From: Rhizobium sp. Root1220
GTDB taxonomy: Bacteria > Pseudomonadota > Alphaproteobacteria > Rhizobiales > Rhizobiaceae
NCBI RefSeq assembly: GCF_001426265.1
Contig: NZ_LMDG01000001.1
Coordinates: 316,450-380,449 of the forward strand
DNA: 64,000 nucleotides
Reading direction: 5' to 3'
Positions 1 to 8,735 of the stretch are shown piece by piece; the first letter of the stretch is position 1, and each line of letters opens with the position of its first letter. The notes below the pieces were generated by a model that was not told where the DNA came from, did not search any database, and was given only the letters and a program-made list of their open reading frames with translations. Made by a program: the position numbers and the translations under genes.

Positions 1-2
1 TC

Positions 3-395
3 GCGGCCTGTCCGTGGAACAAGTTCGCCAGCGAGGCATCGGAAATGAAGCTGCAGGCCCGCGAGGATCTGAAGGAACCGGCCATCGAGGATCTGCTGGC
101 CCTCGATGACCCGACGTTCCGGACCTTCTTCAGCGGCACGCCGGTCAAGCGCATCGGGCGCGACCGCTTCGTCCGCAACGCGCTGATCGCGGCGGGCAAC
201 TCCGGCGACCGTCGCCTCATCGCCCGGTGTCGGGAACTTTCGGCGGACCCCTCCCCCGTGGTGCGTGGGATGGCCGTATGGGCGCTCGCGCGTCTCATGG
301 AGGCTGGTGAGTTCTCGGGCTTTGCGGCACAAAGGCCAGCGAGTGAGTCGGACAGTGATGTCCTGAACGAATGGCGACTGGCGGGAGCGACGTGA
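3..395 (+). CDS. queG: Epoxyqueuosine reductase QueG, C-terminal part
   Basis: The gene is cut by the left edge of the window; about 130 codons remain. QueG is a cobalamin and 4Fe-4S enzyme that reduces epoxyqueuosine to queuosine in tRNA, the last step of the pathway. The visible part begins with ACPWNKFA, the end of the second ferredoxin-type cluster motif (CPWN), followed by a HEAT-repeat-like helical tail (residues around VRGMAVWALARL) typical of the QueG C-terminus. The stop codon TGA overlaps the ATG of the next gene (TGATG), so the two are probably co-transcribed and translationally coupled. The catalytic N-terminal part lies outside the window. Confidence 0.88.
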   Translation, partial: AACPWNKFASEASEMKLQAREDLKEPAIEDLLALDDPTFRTFFSGTPVKRIGRDRFVRNALIAAGNSGDRRLIARCRELSADPSPVVRGMAVWALARLMEAGEFSGFAAQRPASESDSDVLNEWRLAGAT

Positions 396-1267
396 TGCAT
401 CTTGTGATTTTCGGCTGCGGCTATTCGGGCACGGCGATTGCCAAGGCGTTCGCCGCCGAAGGCTTCCGGGTCTCGGGCACGACGCGCTCGCCTGAAAAGG
501 CGGCGATCCTGCGCGAACAGGGGATCGATGCGTTTGTTTTCGACGGCGAGATCATCGATGAGGCGTTGATCGCTGCCATGAAATCGGCGACCCATCTGGT
601 GCAGTCCATCGCCCCCCGCGAAACCGGCGATCCGCTGATACGTCTGGCCGCCGACAATATCCGCGATCTGATGCCGCGCCTTGGCTGGATCGGCTACCTC
701 TCCACCGTCGGCGTCTATGGCGACCACAAGGGAAAATGGGTGACGGAAGACACGCCCTGCATTCCCGTGTCAGGGAGATCGAGGGAAAGGCTGGAGGCGG
801 AAGACGGGTGGATGGCGATCGGGCAACGTCTCGGCGTTCCGGCAGCGGTTCTGCGCCTTTCCGGCATCTACGGTCCGGGACGCAACGCCTTCGTCAATCT
901 GCAGCGCGGCACCGCACGGCGCCTTATCAAGAAAGACCAGGTCTTCAACCGCATCCGCGTCGAGGACATCGGTGCCGCCACGCGGTTTCTCGCCGATCGC
1001 GACCTCGGCGGCATCTACAATGTGACCGACGACCTGCCCGGCCCGCCACAGGACGTCATCGTCGAAGCGGCTCGGCTCATGGGCGTCCAGCCTCCGCCGG
1101 AACAGCCATTCGAAACGGCGGAGCTGACGCCGATGGCAAGATCGTTCTATGGCGAGAACAAGCGGGTCTCCAACGCGAAGCTGAAGGCGGACGGTTTCGA
1201 CTTCTCGTTTCCGACCTATCCCGCGTCACTCGCGCAATTGTTGCAGAATAATCGTTGGCAAGGATAG
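395..1267 (+). CDS. SDR-family NAD(P)-dependent epimerase/dehydratase (YeeZ-like)
   Basis: A 290-residue extended-type short-chain dehydrogenase/reductase. The N-terminus MHLVIFGCGYSGTAIAK carries the Rossmann glycine motif GxGxxG. Further on, residues SxVGVYGDHKG and the downstream LRLSGIYGPGRN resemble the substrate-binding part of nucleotide-sugar epimerase relatives. The expected YxxxK is not clear: the site reads GVYGDHKG, then a Ser/Arg-rich stretch. I place the start at 395, where ATG overlaps the queG stop; an in-frame ATG at 371 would add eight residues inside queG. Substrate unknown. The proteins of this type nearest in architecture are described as YeeZ-like cytosolic proteins, so the specific function stays open. 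Confidence 0.85.
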   Translation: MHLVIFGCGYSGTAIAKAFAAEGFRVSGTTRSPEKAAILREQGIDAFVFDGEIIDEALIAAMKSATHLVQSIAPRETGDPLIRLAADNIRDLMPRLGWIGYLSTVGVYGDHKGKWVTEDTPCIPVSGRSRERLEAEDGWMAIGQRLGVPAAVLRLSGIYGPGRNAFVNLQRGTARRLIKKDQVFNRIRVEDIGAATRFLADRDLGGIYNVTDDLPGPPQDVIVEAARLMGVQPPPEQPFETAELTPMARSFYGENKRVSNAKLKADGFDFSFPTYPASLAQLLQNNRWQG

Positions 1268-1671
1268 ACGCCTGTCGTCTGAAGTTAGGAAAATCACAAA
1301 CGAGAATGGTAAGAAATTCCCATTTCCGGTATGGAACGCGCCGAATTTCGCGTCTTCACATGGTTAACGGCCTCTAAATCTGCTCAAATGAGGCGTAGAT
1401 TATGACGATCGCGCAAAATTATTTTCGGTAATTTTGTGATCTCGGGTTGCGGCGAGTTGCTCACGCAAAAATGTTCTAATTTTACTTGATTCTATTACTC
1501 TTTTTCCGCCGTCTCCGTTTCGACGCGATCCCGGTGCTTCAACGATCGATAATAAATGTTACGGCGTGTAATACTCCGTGATCTCCAGTGGCACTTTTTC
1601 GCCACTTTTCGGCGGGTTTAAGCCCTCAGCGCCCGCAAAGGCGCAGATCAACAGTTGAGGGACAATCCGTT
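1268..1671. other. AT-rich intergenic leader before the RlpA-like gene
   Basis: About 400 bases without a gene, clearly more AT-rich than its flanks. At 1364-1378 there is TTAA, seven bases, TAAA: one mismatch from the CtrA box TTAA-N7-TTAA. At 1587-1610 a small hairpin (AGTGGC/GCCACT, loop of eight) is followed by TTTTC. It looks like a weak terminator or attenuator inside the leader of the next gene. No open frame here has coding character. Confidence 0.5.
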
Positions 1672-2034
1672 TTGAAGAAAATCTGCCGTTCTATTATCGC
1701 CGTTGCGACTCTTGCAGCCTGTTCTACTATCCTTCCCATGGAAGGTTTTGCTGCAAATGGTTGTGGTGGTGCTTCATGGTACGCACTTCGCTCCAAAACC
1801 GCTTCCGGGGAACGCATGAATCCCGCCATCAATACTGCAGCACATCGTTCACTGGCATTTGGCACGAAGCTGAAAGTTACCAACCGCAACAACGGCCGTA
1901 GTGTCGTCGTTCGCGTCAACGATCGTGGCCCGTTCATTCGCGGCCGCGTGCTGGACCTCTCCCGCGCTGCCGCCCAGAACATCGGCATGGTCAGCAGCGG
2001 CACGGCAAAGGTCTGCTACGAAGTCATAGGCTAA
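1672..2034 (+). CDS. RlpA-like septal-ring double-psi beta-barrel protein, secreted
   Basis: A 120-residue exported protein. Residues 1 to about 27 form a signal peptide (KKIC, a hydrophobic stretch, then EGFA). The rest is one RlpA-type double-psi beta-barrel: GGASWYALRSKTASGERM, AHRSLAFGTKLKVTN, VVRVNDRGPF and GRVLDLSRAAA match the family, including the conserved Asp of NDRGPF. RlpA proteins act at the septum, some as lytic transglycosylases on denuded glycan. There is no SPOR domain, so this is the short rhizobial form. I choose TTG at 1672 because GAGG lies 11 bases upstream and it starts the signal peptide exactly. An upstream in-frame GTG at 1588 sits inside a hairpin and would add 28 unlikely residues. 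Confidence 0.85.
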   Translation: MKKICRSIIAVATLAACSTILPMEGFAANGCGGASWYALRSKTASGERMNPAINTAAHRSLAFGTKLKVTNRNNGRSVVVRVNDRGPFIRGRVLDLSRAAAQNIGMVSSGTAKVCYEVIG

Positions 2035-2187
2035 GCGTTCGCCCATACTAGAATGGGTCGCTTGCTCTTGCCGCCAATCGCGTTTACGACGCGGTTTAGA
2101 CTTGTGTACTATCCGCTGCGTCTGTCGCGCTTCCTGCGGATTGTTCACAAGCCCGGTATTTTGATCCAGGCGATAGGAGCTGTGTGA

Positions 2188-3477
2188 ATGCGGTTGGGCG
2201 GACGGCTCGAAGGGGCGATTTCGGTTCTCACGGATATCGACGCCCGCAGACGGCCCGTCGCCGACGCGCTGAAGGACTGGGGCCTTGCGCACCGTTTCGC
2301 CGGCTCCGGAGATCGCGCTGCGATCGGAAACATCGTCTACGACGCGCTCCGCATGCGCCTGTCTCATGCCTGGCTGATGGACGACGACAGTCCTTCCGCA
2401 GTCGCCTACGCTGTCATGTTTCGCCAATGGGGCTTCACGCCCGAGGCGCTTGCTGCCGAATTGACCGACGACAAGTTCGCGCCGCCGCCTCTCGCTGACA
2501 CCGCACTCTCCGCTTTTCAAAGCCGTCAACTTCACGATGCTCCATCTCATATTCAGGGCGACATCCCCGAGTGGGTTCAGCCGTCCTTCGAACAGGCCTT
2601 CGCCGACACCTGGCTTGCCGAAGCGCAGGCGCTGGCGGGACGGCCAACGCTCGATCTTCGCGCCAACATCCTGAAGGCAACCCGCGACAAGGCCCTGAAG
2701 GCGCTTGAGCGAGCCGGCGCGCACGAGGCGAAGATCGCGCGCTACGGCATCCGGATTCCCGCCGGCGAAGGCGCGTCTCGTCTTCCAAACGTCACAGCCG
2801 AGCTTTCGTTCCAGAAAGGCTGGTTCGAGGTTCAGGACGAAGGGTCGCAGATCGTCGCCGACCTGGTGCTGCCGAAGGATGGCGAGCAGGTTCTCGACTA
2901 CTGCGCAGGCGGCGGCGGCAAGACACTTGCGATGTCGGCCGCGATGCACAACAAGGGCCAGGTCCACGCCTACGATGCCGACCGAAAGCGCCTCGCACCG
3001 ATCATCGAGCGTCTGAAGCGCGCAGGCACACGAAACGTCCAGGTTCACGACGATGCGAAGGCGTTGAAGAGCCTTGAAGCGCGTTGCGACAAGGTGCTGG
3101 TCGATGCGCCCTGCACGGGGACCGGCACGTGGCGGCGACGCCCCGACACGAAATGGCGCCTGACGGCGAAGAATCTCGACGAGCGGACGGCCCAGCAGCA
3201 GGACGCCTTGACGCAGGCAAGCGCCTTCGTGCGCCCGGGCGGTGATCTGGTTTACGTCACCTGCTCCGTGCTACCGCAGGAAAACGAAGCGCAGGTTAGC
3301 CGCTTCACCGCCGAGAACCCGGACTTCCGGATCGTCGGCTCCCTGCCGGATTGGGACGGTCTTTTTGGCAAGGATAGCCCGCGTCCGCGCTCATCCGATG
3401 GCATGACGGTCACCCTGACGCCGGCTGCAACCGACACCGACGGCTTCTTCTTCTGCCGGATGCAGCGCAAAGGCTGA
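2188..3477 (+). CDS. RsmB/NOP-family 16S rRNA (cytosine-C5) methyltransferase
   Basis: A 429-residue SAM-dependent RNA m5C methyltransferase. The Rossmann SAM-binding motif is VLDYCAGGGGKTLAMSA near residue 235. The two cysteines of the family are present: C309 in DAPCTGTGTWRRRPD (motif IV) and C359 in VTCSVLPQENE (motif VI); one attacks C6 of cytosine and the other helps release the enzyme. The N-terminal 200 residues are helical and resemble the RNA-binding part of RsmB, though a NusB-like fold cannot be shown here. AGGAG at 2175 supports ATG 2188. The gene stands alone between an RlpA-like gene and the iron-linked operon. The exact target base (C967 or another) is inferred, not shown. Confidence 0.88.
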   Translation: MRLGGRLEGAISVLTDIDARRRPVADALKDWGLAHRFAGSGDRAAIGNIVYDALRMRLSHAWLMDDDSPSAVAYAVMFRQWGFTPEALAAELTDDKFAPPPLADTALSAFQSRQLHDAPSHIQGDIPEWVQPSFEQAFADTWLAEAQALAGRPTLDLRANILKATRDKALKALERAGAHEAKIARYGIRIPAGEGASRLPNVTAELSFQKGWFEVQDEGSQIVADLVLPKDGEQVLDYCAGGGGKTLAMSAAMHNKGQVHAYDADRKRLAPIIERLKRAGTRNVQVHDDAKALKSLEARCDKVLVDAPCTGTGTWRRRPDTKWRLTAKNLDERTAQQQDALTQASAFVRPGGDLVYVTCSVLPQENEAQVSRFTAENPDFRIVGSLPDWDGLFGKDSPRPRSSDGMTVTLTPAATDTDGFFFCRMQRKG

Positions 3478-3525
3478 GAGAGCCACTTCCGTTCGGTTCC
3501 GACGTGCGGGCACGCAACTCAAGTC

Positions 3526-3542
3526 CTTAAAATCATTCCAAA
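3526..3542 (+). promoter_or_regulatory. Possible Irr iron-control element (ICE-like)
   Basis: CTTAAAATCATTCCAAA matches 13 of 17 positions of the core of the perfect ICE found at mbfA in this same window (40156-40174). Its two arms match each other at only five of eight positions. It lies just upstream of a TTGACA (-35-like) hexamer at 3552-3557, a position that would suit activation of the imelysin operon. I see no good -10 hexamer to pair with it. Confidence 0.35.
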
Positions 3543-3624
3543 CTAGAGTGTTTGACACCAGTTTGCTTTTGCGCGAAGAAACTTCGTCGGACTTCAGACA
3601 GAAGGCCCGACACAGGAGAGGATC

Positions 3625-4905
3625 ATGAAACTCAACAAGAATTTTTGCGCAGCGCTGGCGCTGGCGGTGGCCCCAACCGCTTTGTCCGCCATTCCCGCCT
3701 ACGCGGCAACGGATGCAGCGGCTGTCGTCAAGCATTATGCGGACGTCGCCCACGCCAAGTACGAAGACTCGCTGACGACGGCGAAGACGCTTGACGCCGC
3801 GATCGACGCCCTCTTGAAGGACCCGACGGACGCCACTCTGAAGGCCGCCCGGGCCGCCTGGATCAAGGCCCGCGTTCCATACCAGCAGACCGAAGTCTAC
3901 CGCTTCGGCAACCCGATCGTCGACGACTGGGAAGGCAAGGTCAACGCCTGGCCACTCGACGAAGGCCTGATCGACTACGTCGACACATCCTACGGCACCG
4001 AGAGCGACGAAAATTCGCTCTACGTCGCCAACGTCATTGCCAACAAGACCATCAAGATCGACGGCAAGGATGTCGACGCCTCGAAGCTGACGCCGGAATT
4101 CCTTTCCGGCACGCTTGCCGAAGCCGGCGGCGTCGAAGCCAACGTCGCGACGGGTTACCACGCGATCGAATTCCTGCTCTGGGGCCAGGACCTGAACGGC
4201 ACCGGTCCGGGCGCAGGCAACCGTCCCGCCACGGATTACGACCTCAAGAATTGCACGCACGGCAATTGCGACCGCCGCGGCGAATATCTGAAGTCGGCCT
4301 CCACGCTGCTCGTTTCCGACCTTCAGGAAATGACCAATGATTGGGCGCCGGACGGCGCCGCCACCAAGCACGTCGAAGCGGATCCGAAGGCTGGCCTCGT
4401 GGCCATCCTGACCGGCATGGGTTCTCTCTCCTACGGCGAACTCGCCGGCGAGCGCATGAAGCTCGGCCTGATCCTGCACGATCCGGAAGAAGAGCATGAT
4501 TGCTTCTCCGACAACACCTACAACTCGCACCTCAATGACGCGATCGGCATCGCTGCCGCTTACACGGGCGACTACACCCGCGTTGACGGCACGAAGATGA
4601 AGGGTCCGTCGCTGCACGATCTCGTCGCCGCCAAGGACAAGAAGGTGGACGCGGAAATGCAGGGCAAGCTCGACGCGACGCTCAAGGCAATGAACGTCAT
4701 GGCCAAGCGCGGGCAGAACGTCGAGAAGTACGACCAGATGATCGGCGAAGGCAACAAGAAGGGCAACGCCGTCGTCCAGGCCGCCATCGACGGCCTCGTC
4801 GACCAGACCAAGTCGGTACAGCGCGTCATTGCCGCACTCGATCTCGGCACCGTCAAGCTTGAAGGTTCCGACAGCTTGGATAATCCTACAGCGGTCTTCC
4901 AATAA
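3625..4905 (+). CDS. Imelysin-family periplasmic iron-regulated protein (first of two)
   Basis: A 426-residue secreted protein with a signal peptide ending near residue 27 (SAIPAYA). Imelysin/M75 proteins (EfeO, IrpA, insulin-cleaving-protease-like) are periplasmic proteins linked to iron acquisition; proteolysis is not established for most. The family GxHxxE motif is intact at residues 177-182 (GYHAIE), inside the typical context ATGYHAIEFLLWGQD. The Cys and His-rich segment NCTHGNCDRR near residue 212 is also common in the family. An AGGAGAGG Shine-Dalgarno precedes ATG 3625. It heads a tight run with a di-heme DUF1111 protein, a second imelysin and a DUF1513 protein, a set known from many proteobacteria. 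Control by iron through Irr is suggested by the ICE-like site upstream. Confidence 0.92.
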   Translation: MKLNKNFCAALALAVAPTALSAIPAYAATDAAAVVKHYADVAHAKYEDSLTTAKTLDAAIDALLKDPTDATLKAARAAWIKARVPYQQTEVYRFGNPIVDDWEGKVNAWPLDEGLIDYVDTSYGTESDENSLYVANVIANKTIKIDGKDVDASKLTPEFLSGTLAEAGGVEANVATGYHAIEFLLWGQDLNGTGPGAGNRPATDYDLKNCTHGNCDRRGEYLKSASTLLVSDLQEMTNDWAPDGAATKHVEADPKAGLVAILTGMGSLSYGELAGERMKLGLILHDPEEEHDCFSDNTYNSHLNDAIGIAAAYTGDYTRVDGTKMKGPSLHDLVAAKDKKVDAEMQGKLDATLKAMNVMAKRGQNVEKYDQMIGEGNKKGNAVVQAAIDGLVDQTKSVQRVIAALDLGTVKLEGSDSLDNPTAVFQ

Positions 4906-4951
4906 GTGAAAAGGCGGGCCGCTTCGACGTCGGAGCGGCTCGAACCCTGAA

Positions 4952-6490
4952 ATGCCTCTTGTATCGGCTCGTCGTCTCCTCAGCAGCGCAATTGCCTGCG
5001 CCGCGATTGCCGGCTTTTCTGCCGCTCTGGCGTCCGGTTTCGACCTTCCGGCAACACGGACCGATCTCTCCGATGCCGACGCCAAGCGCGTTGCGGCCGT
5101 CACCAGGCCGACCACGGATTTTTCCAAGGCCGAACAATATGAGGCAATGCAGGCCGGCGCGGCAACGTCGATAGACCCCGTCACCGCCAAATCCTTCTCG
5201 CATATCTCTGCCAGCATCCCGTTCGAGGAAGAGCAGGACTTCAAGCTCGGCAACGCGCTGTTCAAGAAGCTCTGGGTTTCGGCACCCTCCTCGACGCAGG
5301 CGTCCGACGGACTGGGACCGCTCTTCAACGCCCGATCCTGCATGAGTTGCCACGTCAATGACGGTCGCGGAAAGCCGCCGGAAGGCGGCGCCAGCGCGAC
5401 CTCGATGTTCCTGCGTCTGTCGCGTGCGGCGGCGACGCCGGATGAACAGCGCGCCATCGCCCACGCCGATATCGTCAACTTCCCCGACCCGGTCTACGGT
5501 CACCAGTTGCAGGACCTGGCGGTCCCGGGCCTTGCCTCCGAGGGCAAGATGACGATCAGCTACGCGGAAGAACCGGTGGTACTCAGTGGTGGCGAGACGG
5601 TCTCCCTTCGCCGGCCAAGCTATGCCGTCAACAATCCTGCCTATGGACCGCTTGATGCCGCGACGACGATTTCGCCGCGCGTCGCACCCGCGATGATCGG
5701 CCTTGGTCTCATCGAGGCCATTCCGGAAGCCGACATTCTCGCTCATGCCGACCCGGACGACACGGATGGCGACGGCATCTCAGGCAAGGCCGCAATCGTG
5801 CGCGACCATCGCAGCGGCAAGATTGCGCTCGGCCGCTTCGGCTGGAAAGCGCAGAACGCCACGGTGCGCGACCAGAGCGCCGATGCCTTTTCCAATGACA
5901 TCGGTATCTCGACCCCCGACCGGCCCGACGCACACGGCGATTGCACGGCGGCTGAAAAGACATGCCTTGAGATGCCGACTGGCGTGCAGAAACGCCTCGG
6001 CAACGAGGAAGCTCCCGGACCTATCCTCGACCTTGTAACCTTCTATTCCGCAAACCTCGCCGTTCCCGCCAGACGCAAGGCGAGCTTTCCCGAGACACTG
6101 AAGGGCAAGCAGGTGTTCTACGAAAGCGGCTGCATTTCCTGCCATGTGCCGAAGTTCGTCACCCGCCGTGACAGCCTCGACAAGGCACAATCCTTCCAGT
6201 TGATCTGGCCCTATTCCGACTTCCTGCTGCATGACATGGGCGATGGACTTGCCGACGGCCAGCAGGTTGGACTGGCGGGCGGACGTGAATGGCGCACGCC
6301 GCCCCTATGGGGTATAGGTCTCACACAGACTGTCAGCGGGCATAGCTTTTTCCTTCATGACGGCCGTGCCAGAAATCTCACGGAGGCTATTCTCTGGCAT
6401 GGCGGCGAAGCGCAAAAGGCGCGTGACGCTTTTGCATCCCTGCCCAAGGATGATAGGCAGGCACTGATTACATTCCTGGAGTCCCTTTGA
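4952..6490 (+). CDS. Di-heme oxidoreductase-family c-type cytochrome (DUF1111)
   Basis: A 512-residue exported cytochrome. After a signal peptide (hydrophobic residues 10-27) it carries two CxxCH heme c sites: CMSCH at about residue 130 and CISCH at about residue 394. The block around RTPPLWGIGLTQTVSGH and HDGRARNLTEAILWHGG is the conserved C-terminal region of this family, often labelled thiol oxidoreductase and distantly like MauG/CcpA peroxidases. An EF-hand-like acidic loop DPDDTDGDGISGK (about residues 268-280) suggests calcium binding. The start is 46 bases after the first imelysin gene, and the stop overlaps the ATG of the second one, so translation is coupled. Electron donor and substrate are unknown; a role in periplasmic iron redox chemistry is inferred from its partners. 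Confidence 0.9.
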   Translation: MPLVSARRLLSSAIACAAIAGFSAALASGFDLPATRTDLSDADAKRVAAVTRPTTDFSKAEQYEAMQAGAATSIDPVTAKSFSHISASIPFEEEQDFKLGNALFKKLWVSAPSSTQASDGLGPLFNARSCMSCHVNDGRGKPPEGGASATSMFLRLSRAAATPDEQRAIAHADIVNFPDPVYGHQLQDLAVPGLASEGKMTISYAEEPVVLSGGETVSLRRPSYAVNNPAYGPLDAATTISPRVAPAMIGLGLIEAIPEADILAHADPDDTDGDGISGKAAIVRDHRSGKIALGRFGWKAQNATVRDQSADAFSNDIGISTPDRPDAHGDCTAAEKTCLEMPTGVQKRLGNEEAPGPILDLVTFYSANLAVPARRKASFPETLKGKQVFYESGCISCHVPKFVTRRDSLDKAQSFQLIWPYSDFLLHDMGDGLADGQQVGLAGGREWRTPPLWGIGLTQTVSGHSFFLHDGRARNLTEAILWHGGEAQKARDAFASLPKDDRQALITFLESL

Positions 6491-7584
6491 TGCGCCTTTG
6501 GCACCCTCTCGTTCTTTCCCTTGCCCTTGCTTCCTCCGCAGTTGCTCAAGACGCCGCACCGCAGGCGGGGCTTAACGAAGATGCCGTACCGGCCGTCATG
6601 CAGCGCGCCGTCGACGAGGTCATCCGCCCCGGCTACCGCAATGCCCAGCAATCGGCTGCCCGGCTGACGACCGCGATGAAGGATCTTTGCGACAACGGTA
6701 CGCCGCAGACACTCGACAAGGCGAAATCTGCTTTCGACGACATGATCCGCTATTGGTCCATCATCGAAACCGTGCAGACCGGACCGGTCATCCAGGACAA
6801 TCTCTTCGAACACATCCTCTTCTATCCCGACCGCAAGGGCGTCGGCCTACGCCAGGTTCAGGCGCTTATCGCCAAGGCCGATCCGACGGACACGACCGTC
6901 GATGCGATCGCCGGCAAGAGCGTGGCGCTACAGGGGCTGACCGCGCTTGAATACGTGCTCTACGGCGGCGGGTCGGATGATCTCACCAAGCAGAAGAACG
7001 GTTTCCGCTGCCTCTATGGCGCGGCTGTGGCGGGCAACATCCAGCGCGAAGCCGGCGAAGTCGTCGCCGCCTGGGAGAAGCCGGATGGCGTACAGGGGAG
7101 CTGGAAGCACCCCGGCCCGCAAAGCGAAGACTTCATGGACAACAAGGAGGCCATCACCGCCCTGCTCGGCATCCTTGTCCACGGCGCGGAGACGGTACGT
7201 GATCAGCGTCTCGAACAATTCTACAAGGGCAAGGACACACCCCCGCGCCCACGCATGGCAATCTACTGGCGGTCCGGGAACACCTGGAAGTCGATGACGG
7301 CCAATCTCGAGGGCTTGCGCACTCTCTGGCAGAAGGCCGGCATGGCCGAGCTTCTGCCAGCCGACAAAAAGCCGATAGCCGAAGCAATCGATGCCAGCTT
7401 CAAATCGCTGCTGGAAACCGTGCCGAAACTCAATCCCGATATAGAGATCGCCACCAGGGAACCCGAAAGCGCGAAGCTCGATGCGCTGCTCGCCAGCACC
7501 CGCGAACTGATCACCATGATCAGCGATGACTATGGCGCCGCCATTGGCCTTTCAGCCGGCTTCTCCTTCTCGGACGGCGATTGA
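6490..7584 (+). CDS. Imelysin-family protein (second of two), motif histidine replaced
   Basis: A 364-residue secreted imelysin domain protein with a signal peptide ending at SSAVAQ (about residue 20). It is related to the first imelysin of the operon but shorter. At the position of the GxHxxE motif it reads GLTALE (residues 149-154): glycine and glutamate stay, the histidine is threonine. That makes it a likely partner or structural paralogue rather than a copy with the same metal or peptide chemistry. ATG 6490 overlaps the stop of the DUF1111 gene (TGATG); a TTG three bases earlier is a less likely start. The next gene begins five bases after the stop. Confidence 0.88.
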   Translation: MRLWHPLVLSLALASSAVAQDAAPQAGLNEDAVPAVMQRAVDEVIRPGYRNAQQSAARLTTAMKDLCDNGTPQTLDKAKSAFDDMIRYWSIIETVQTGPVIQDNLFEHILFYPDRKGVGLRQVQALIAKADPTDTTVDAIAGKSVALQGLTALEYVLYGGGSDDLTKQKNGFRCLYGAAVAGNIQREAGEVVAAWEKPDGVQGSWKHPGPQSEDFMDNKEAITALLGILVHGAETVRDQRLEQFYKGKDTPPRPRMAIYWRSGNTWKSMTANLEGLRTLWQKAGMAELLPADKKPIAEAIDASFKSLLETVPKLNPDIEIATREPESAKLDALLASTRELITMISDDYGAAIGLSAGFSFSDGD

Positions 7585-7588
7585 CCCC

Positions 7589-8677
7589 ATGTGGAACAGC
7601 TCGGCTATCGACCGGCGCGGTTTCGTCAAGGCTGCCGGACTGACCTTTGTGGCCGCCCTGCAGCCGCGCGCCCTGATGGCGCTGGGGCGCGCCGACGCGG
7701 TCTACGCCTCGGGTTTGCGCACCGCAGACGGCTCCTATGCCATCGCAACGGTAACCGAGCGCGGTGAGATCGTCGATCAGCTCGCGCTCCCGGCGCGGGC
7801 GCATGGCATGGCGTTCAGCGCCAAGACGGGCAAGACTGTCGCCTTTGCCCGCCGCCCGGGCACCTATGCGATGATCTTCGATTCTCGCGGCAAGGCCGAA
7901 CCTGTGGTGATAGCTGCGGCCGAAGGGCGTCACTTCTACGGCCACGGCGCGTTTTCGACCGATGGTCGCATCCTCTATGCAAGCGAGAACGATTTCGATG
8001 GCAATCGGGGAATGATCGGCCTTTACGATGCCACGGATCGCTTTGTCCGCATCGGCGAATTCGAGACCCATGGCGTCGGCCCGCATGACATGACGGTCTC
8101 TGACGATGGTCGCATGCTGATCGTTGCCAATGGCGGCATCGAGACACACCCGGATTTCGGCCGCACCAAGCTCAATCTCGCCCGCATGCAGCCATCGCTG
8201 GCGCTGATCGATGCGGCGACCGGCGCGCTGATCGAGAAACATGTGCTGCCCCAGCAATGGGCGCAGGTATCGACCCGCCATGTCGACATTGATAGCGCCG
8301 GTCGCATCTGGTTTGCGTGCCAGTATGAAGGCCACCGCAACGACCTGCCGCCGCTGGTCGGCTCCTTTGCCAAGGGCGAAGATCTGCGCTTCGTCAATCT
8401 GCCCGAAGAAACGACCCGCCGCCTCGCCAACTATGTCGGCGCTATCGCCGTAAACCGCATTGACGGCCTTGTCGGCGTCACCTCCCCAAAGGGGGGGGCC
8501 GCGGTGACGATCGACGCGCGGAGCGGCCGGGTATTGCGCGAGGAGATTGTTCCAGAAGCGGCCGGCATCGCGCCATCAGGGGATGGCTTCGCGGTGTCTT
8601 CATATGAAGGCGACTTCCTCTCTTCCCGTAGCGATGTTGCATGGGATCAACACATCGTCCGGATAAGTGCGAAATGA
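7589..8677 (+). CDS. DUF1513 domain protein, Tat-exported beta-propeller-like
   Basis: A 362-residue protein that begins with a twin-arginine-type signal (DRRGFVKAAG, then a hydrophobic stretch ending at ALMA). The remainder has repeating strand-rich blocks (GHGAFSTDGRILYASEND, VGPHDMTVSDDGRMLIVANGG, STRHVDIDSAGRIWFACQY) that look like a seven-bladed propeller and match the DUF1513 family. Members regularly sit last in imelysin/DUF1111 operons; their biochemical role is not known. The start at ATG 7589 puts the Tat motif about ten residues in; an upstream ATG at 7526 would overlap the previous gene by 59 bases and bury the signal. Export in folded form would suit a protein that binds a cofactor or metal. 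Confidence 0.85.
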   Translation: MWNSSAIDRRGFVKAAGLTFVAALQPRALMALGRADAVYASGLRTADGSYAIATVTERGEIVDQLALPARAHGMAFSAKTGKTVAFARRPGTYAMIFDSRGKAEPVVIAAAEGRHFYGHGAFSTDGRILYASENDFDGNRGMIGLYDATDRFVRIGEFETHGVGPHDMTVSDDGRMLIVANGGIETHPDFGRTKLNLARMQPSLALIDAATGALIEKHVLPQQWAQVSTRHVDIDSAGRIWFACQYEGHRNDLPPLVGSFAKGEDLRFVNLPEETTRRLANYVGAIAVNRIDGLVGVTSPKGGAAVTIDARSGRVLREEIVPEAAGIAPSGDGFAVSSYEGDFLSSRSDVAWDQHIVRISAK

Positions 8678-8735
8678 ACCCGGCAACCGGTCGCTACCTG
8701 CTGGCTACCCGGCGCGACCGCCCTATGTCCGGCGC

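Noticed and set aside
1588..1671. Longer start for the RlpA-like gene
   Set aside because: The GTG lies in a hairpin and lacks a ribosome site; the TTG at 1672 starts a proper signal peptide.
3391..5478. A 695-codon leftward frame over the imelysin gene
   Set aside because: Crosses three real genes on the other strand and has no motif.
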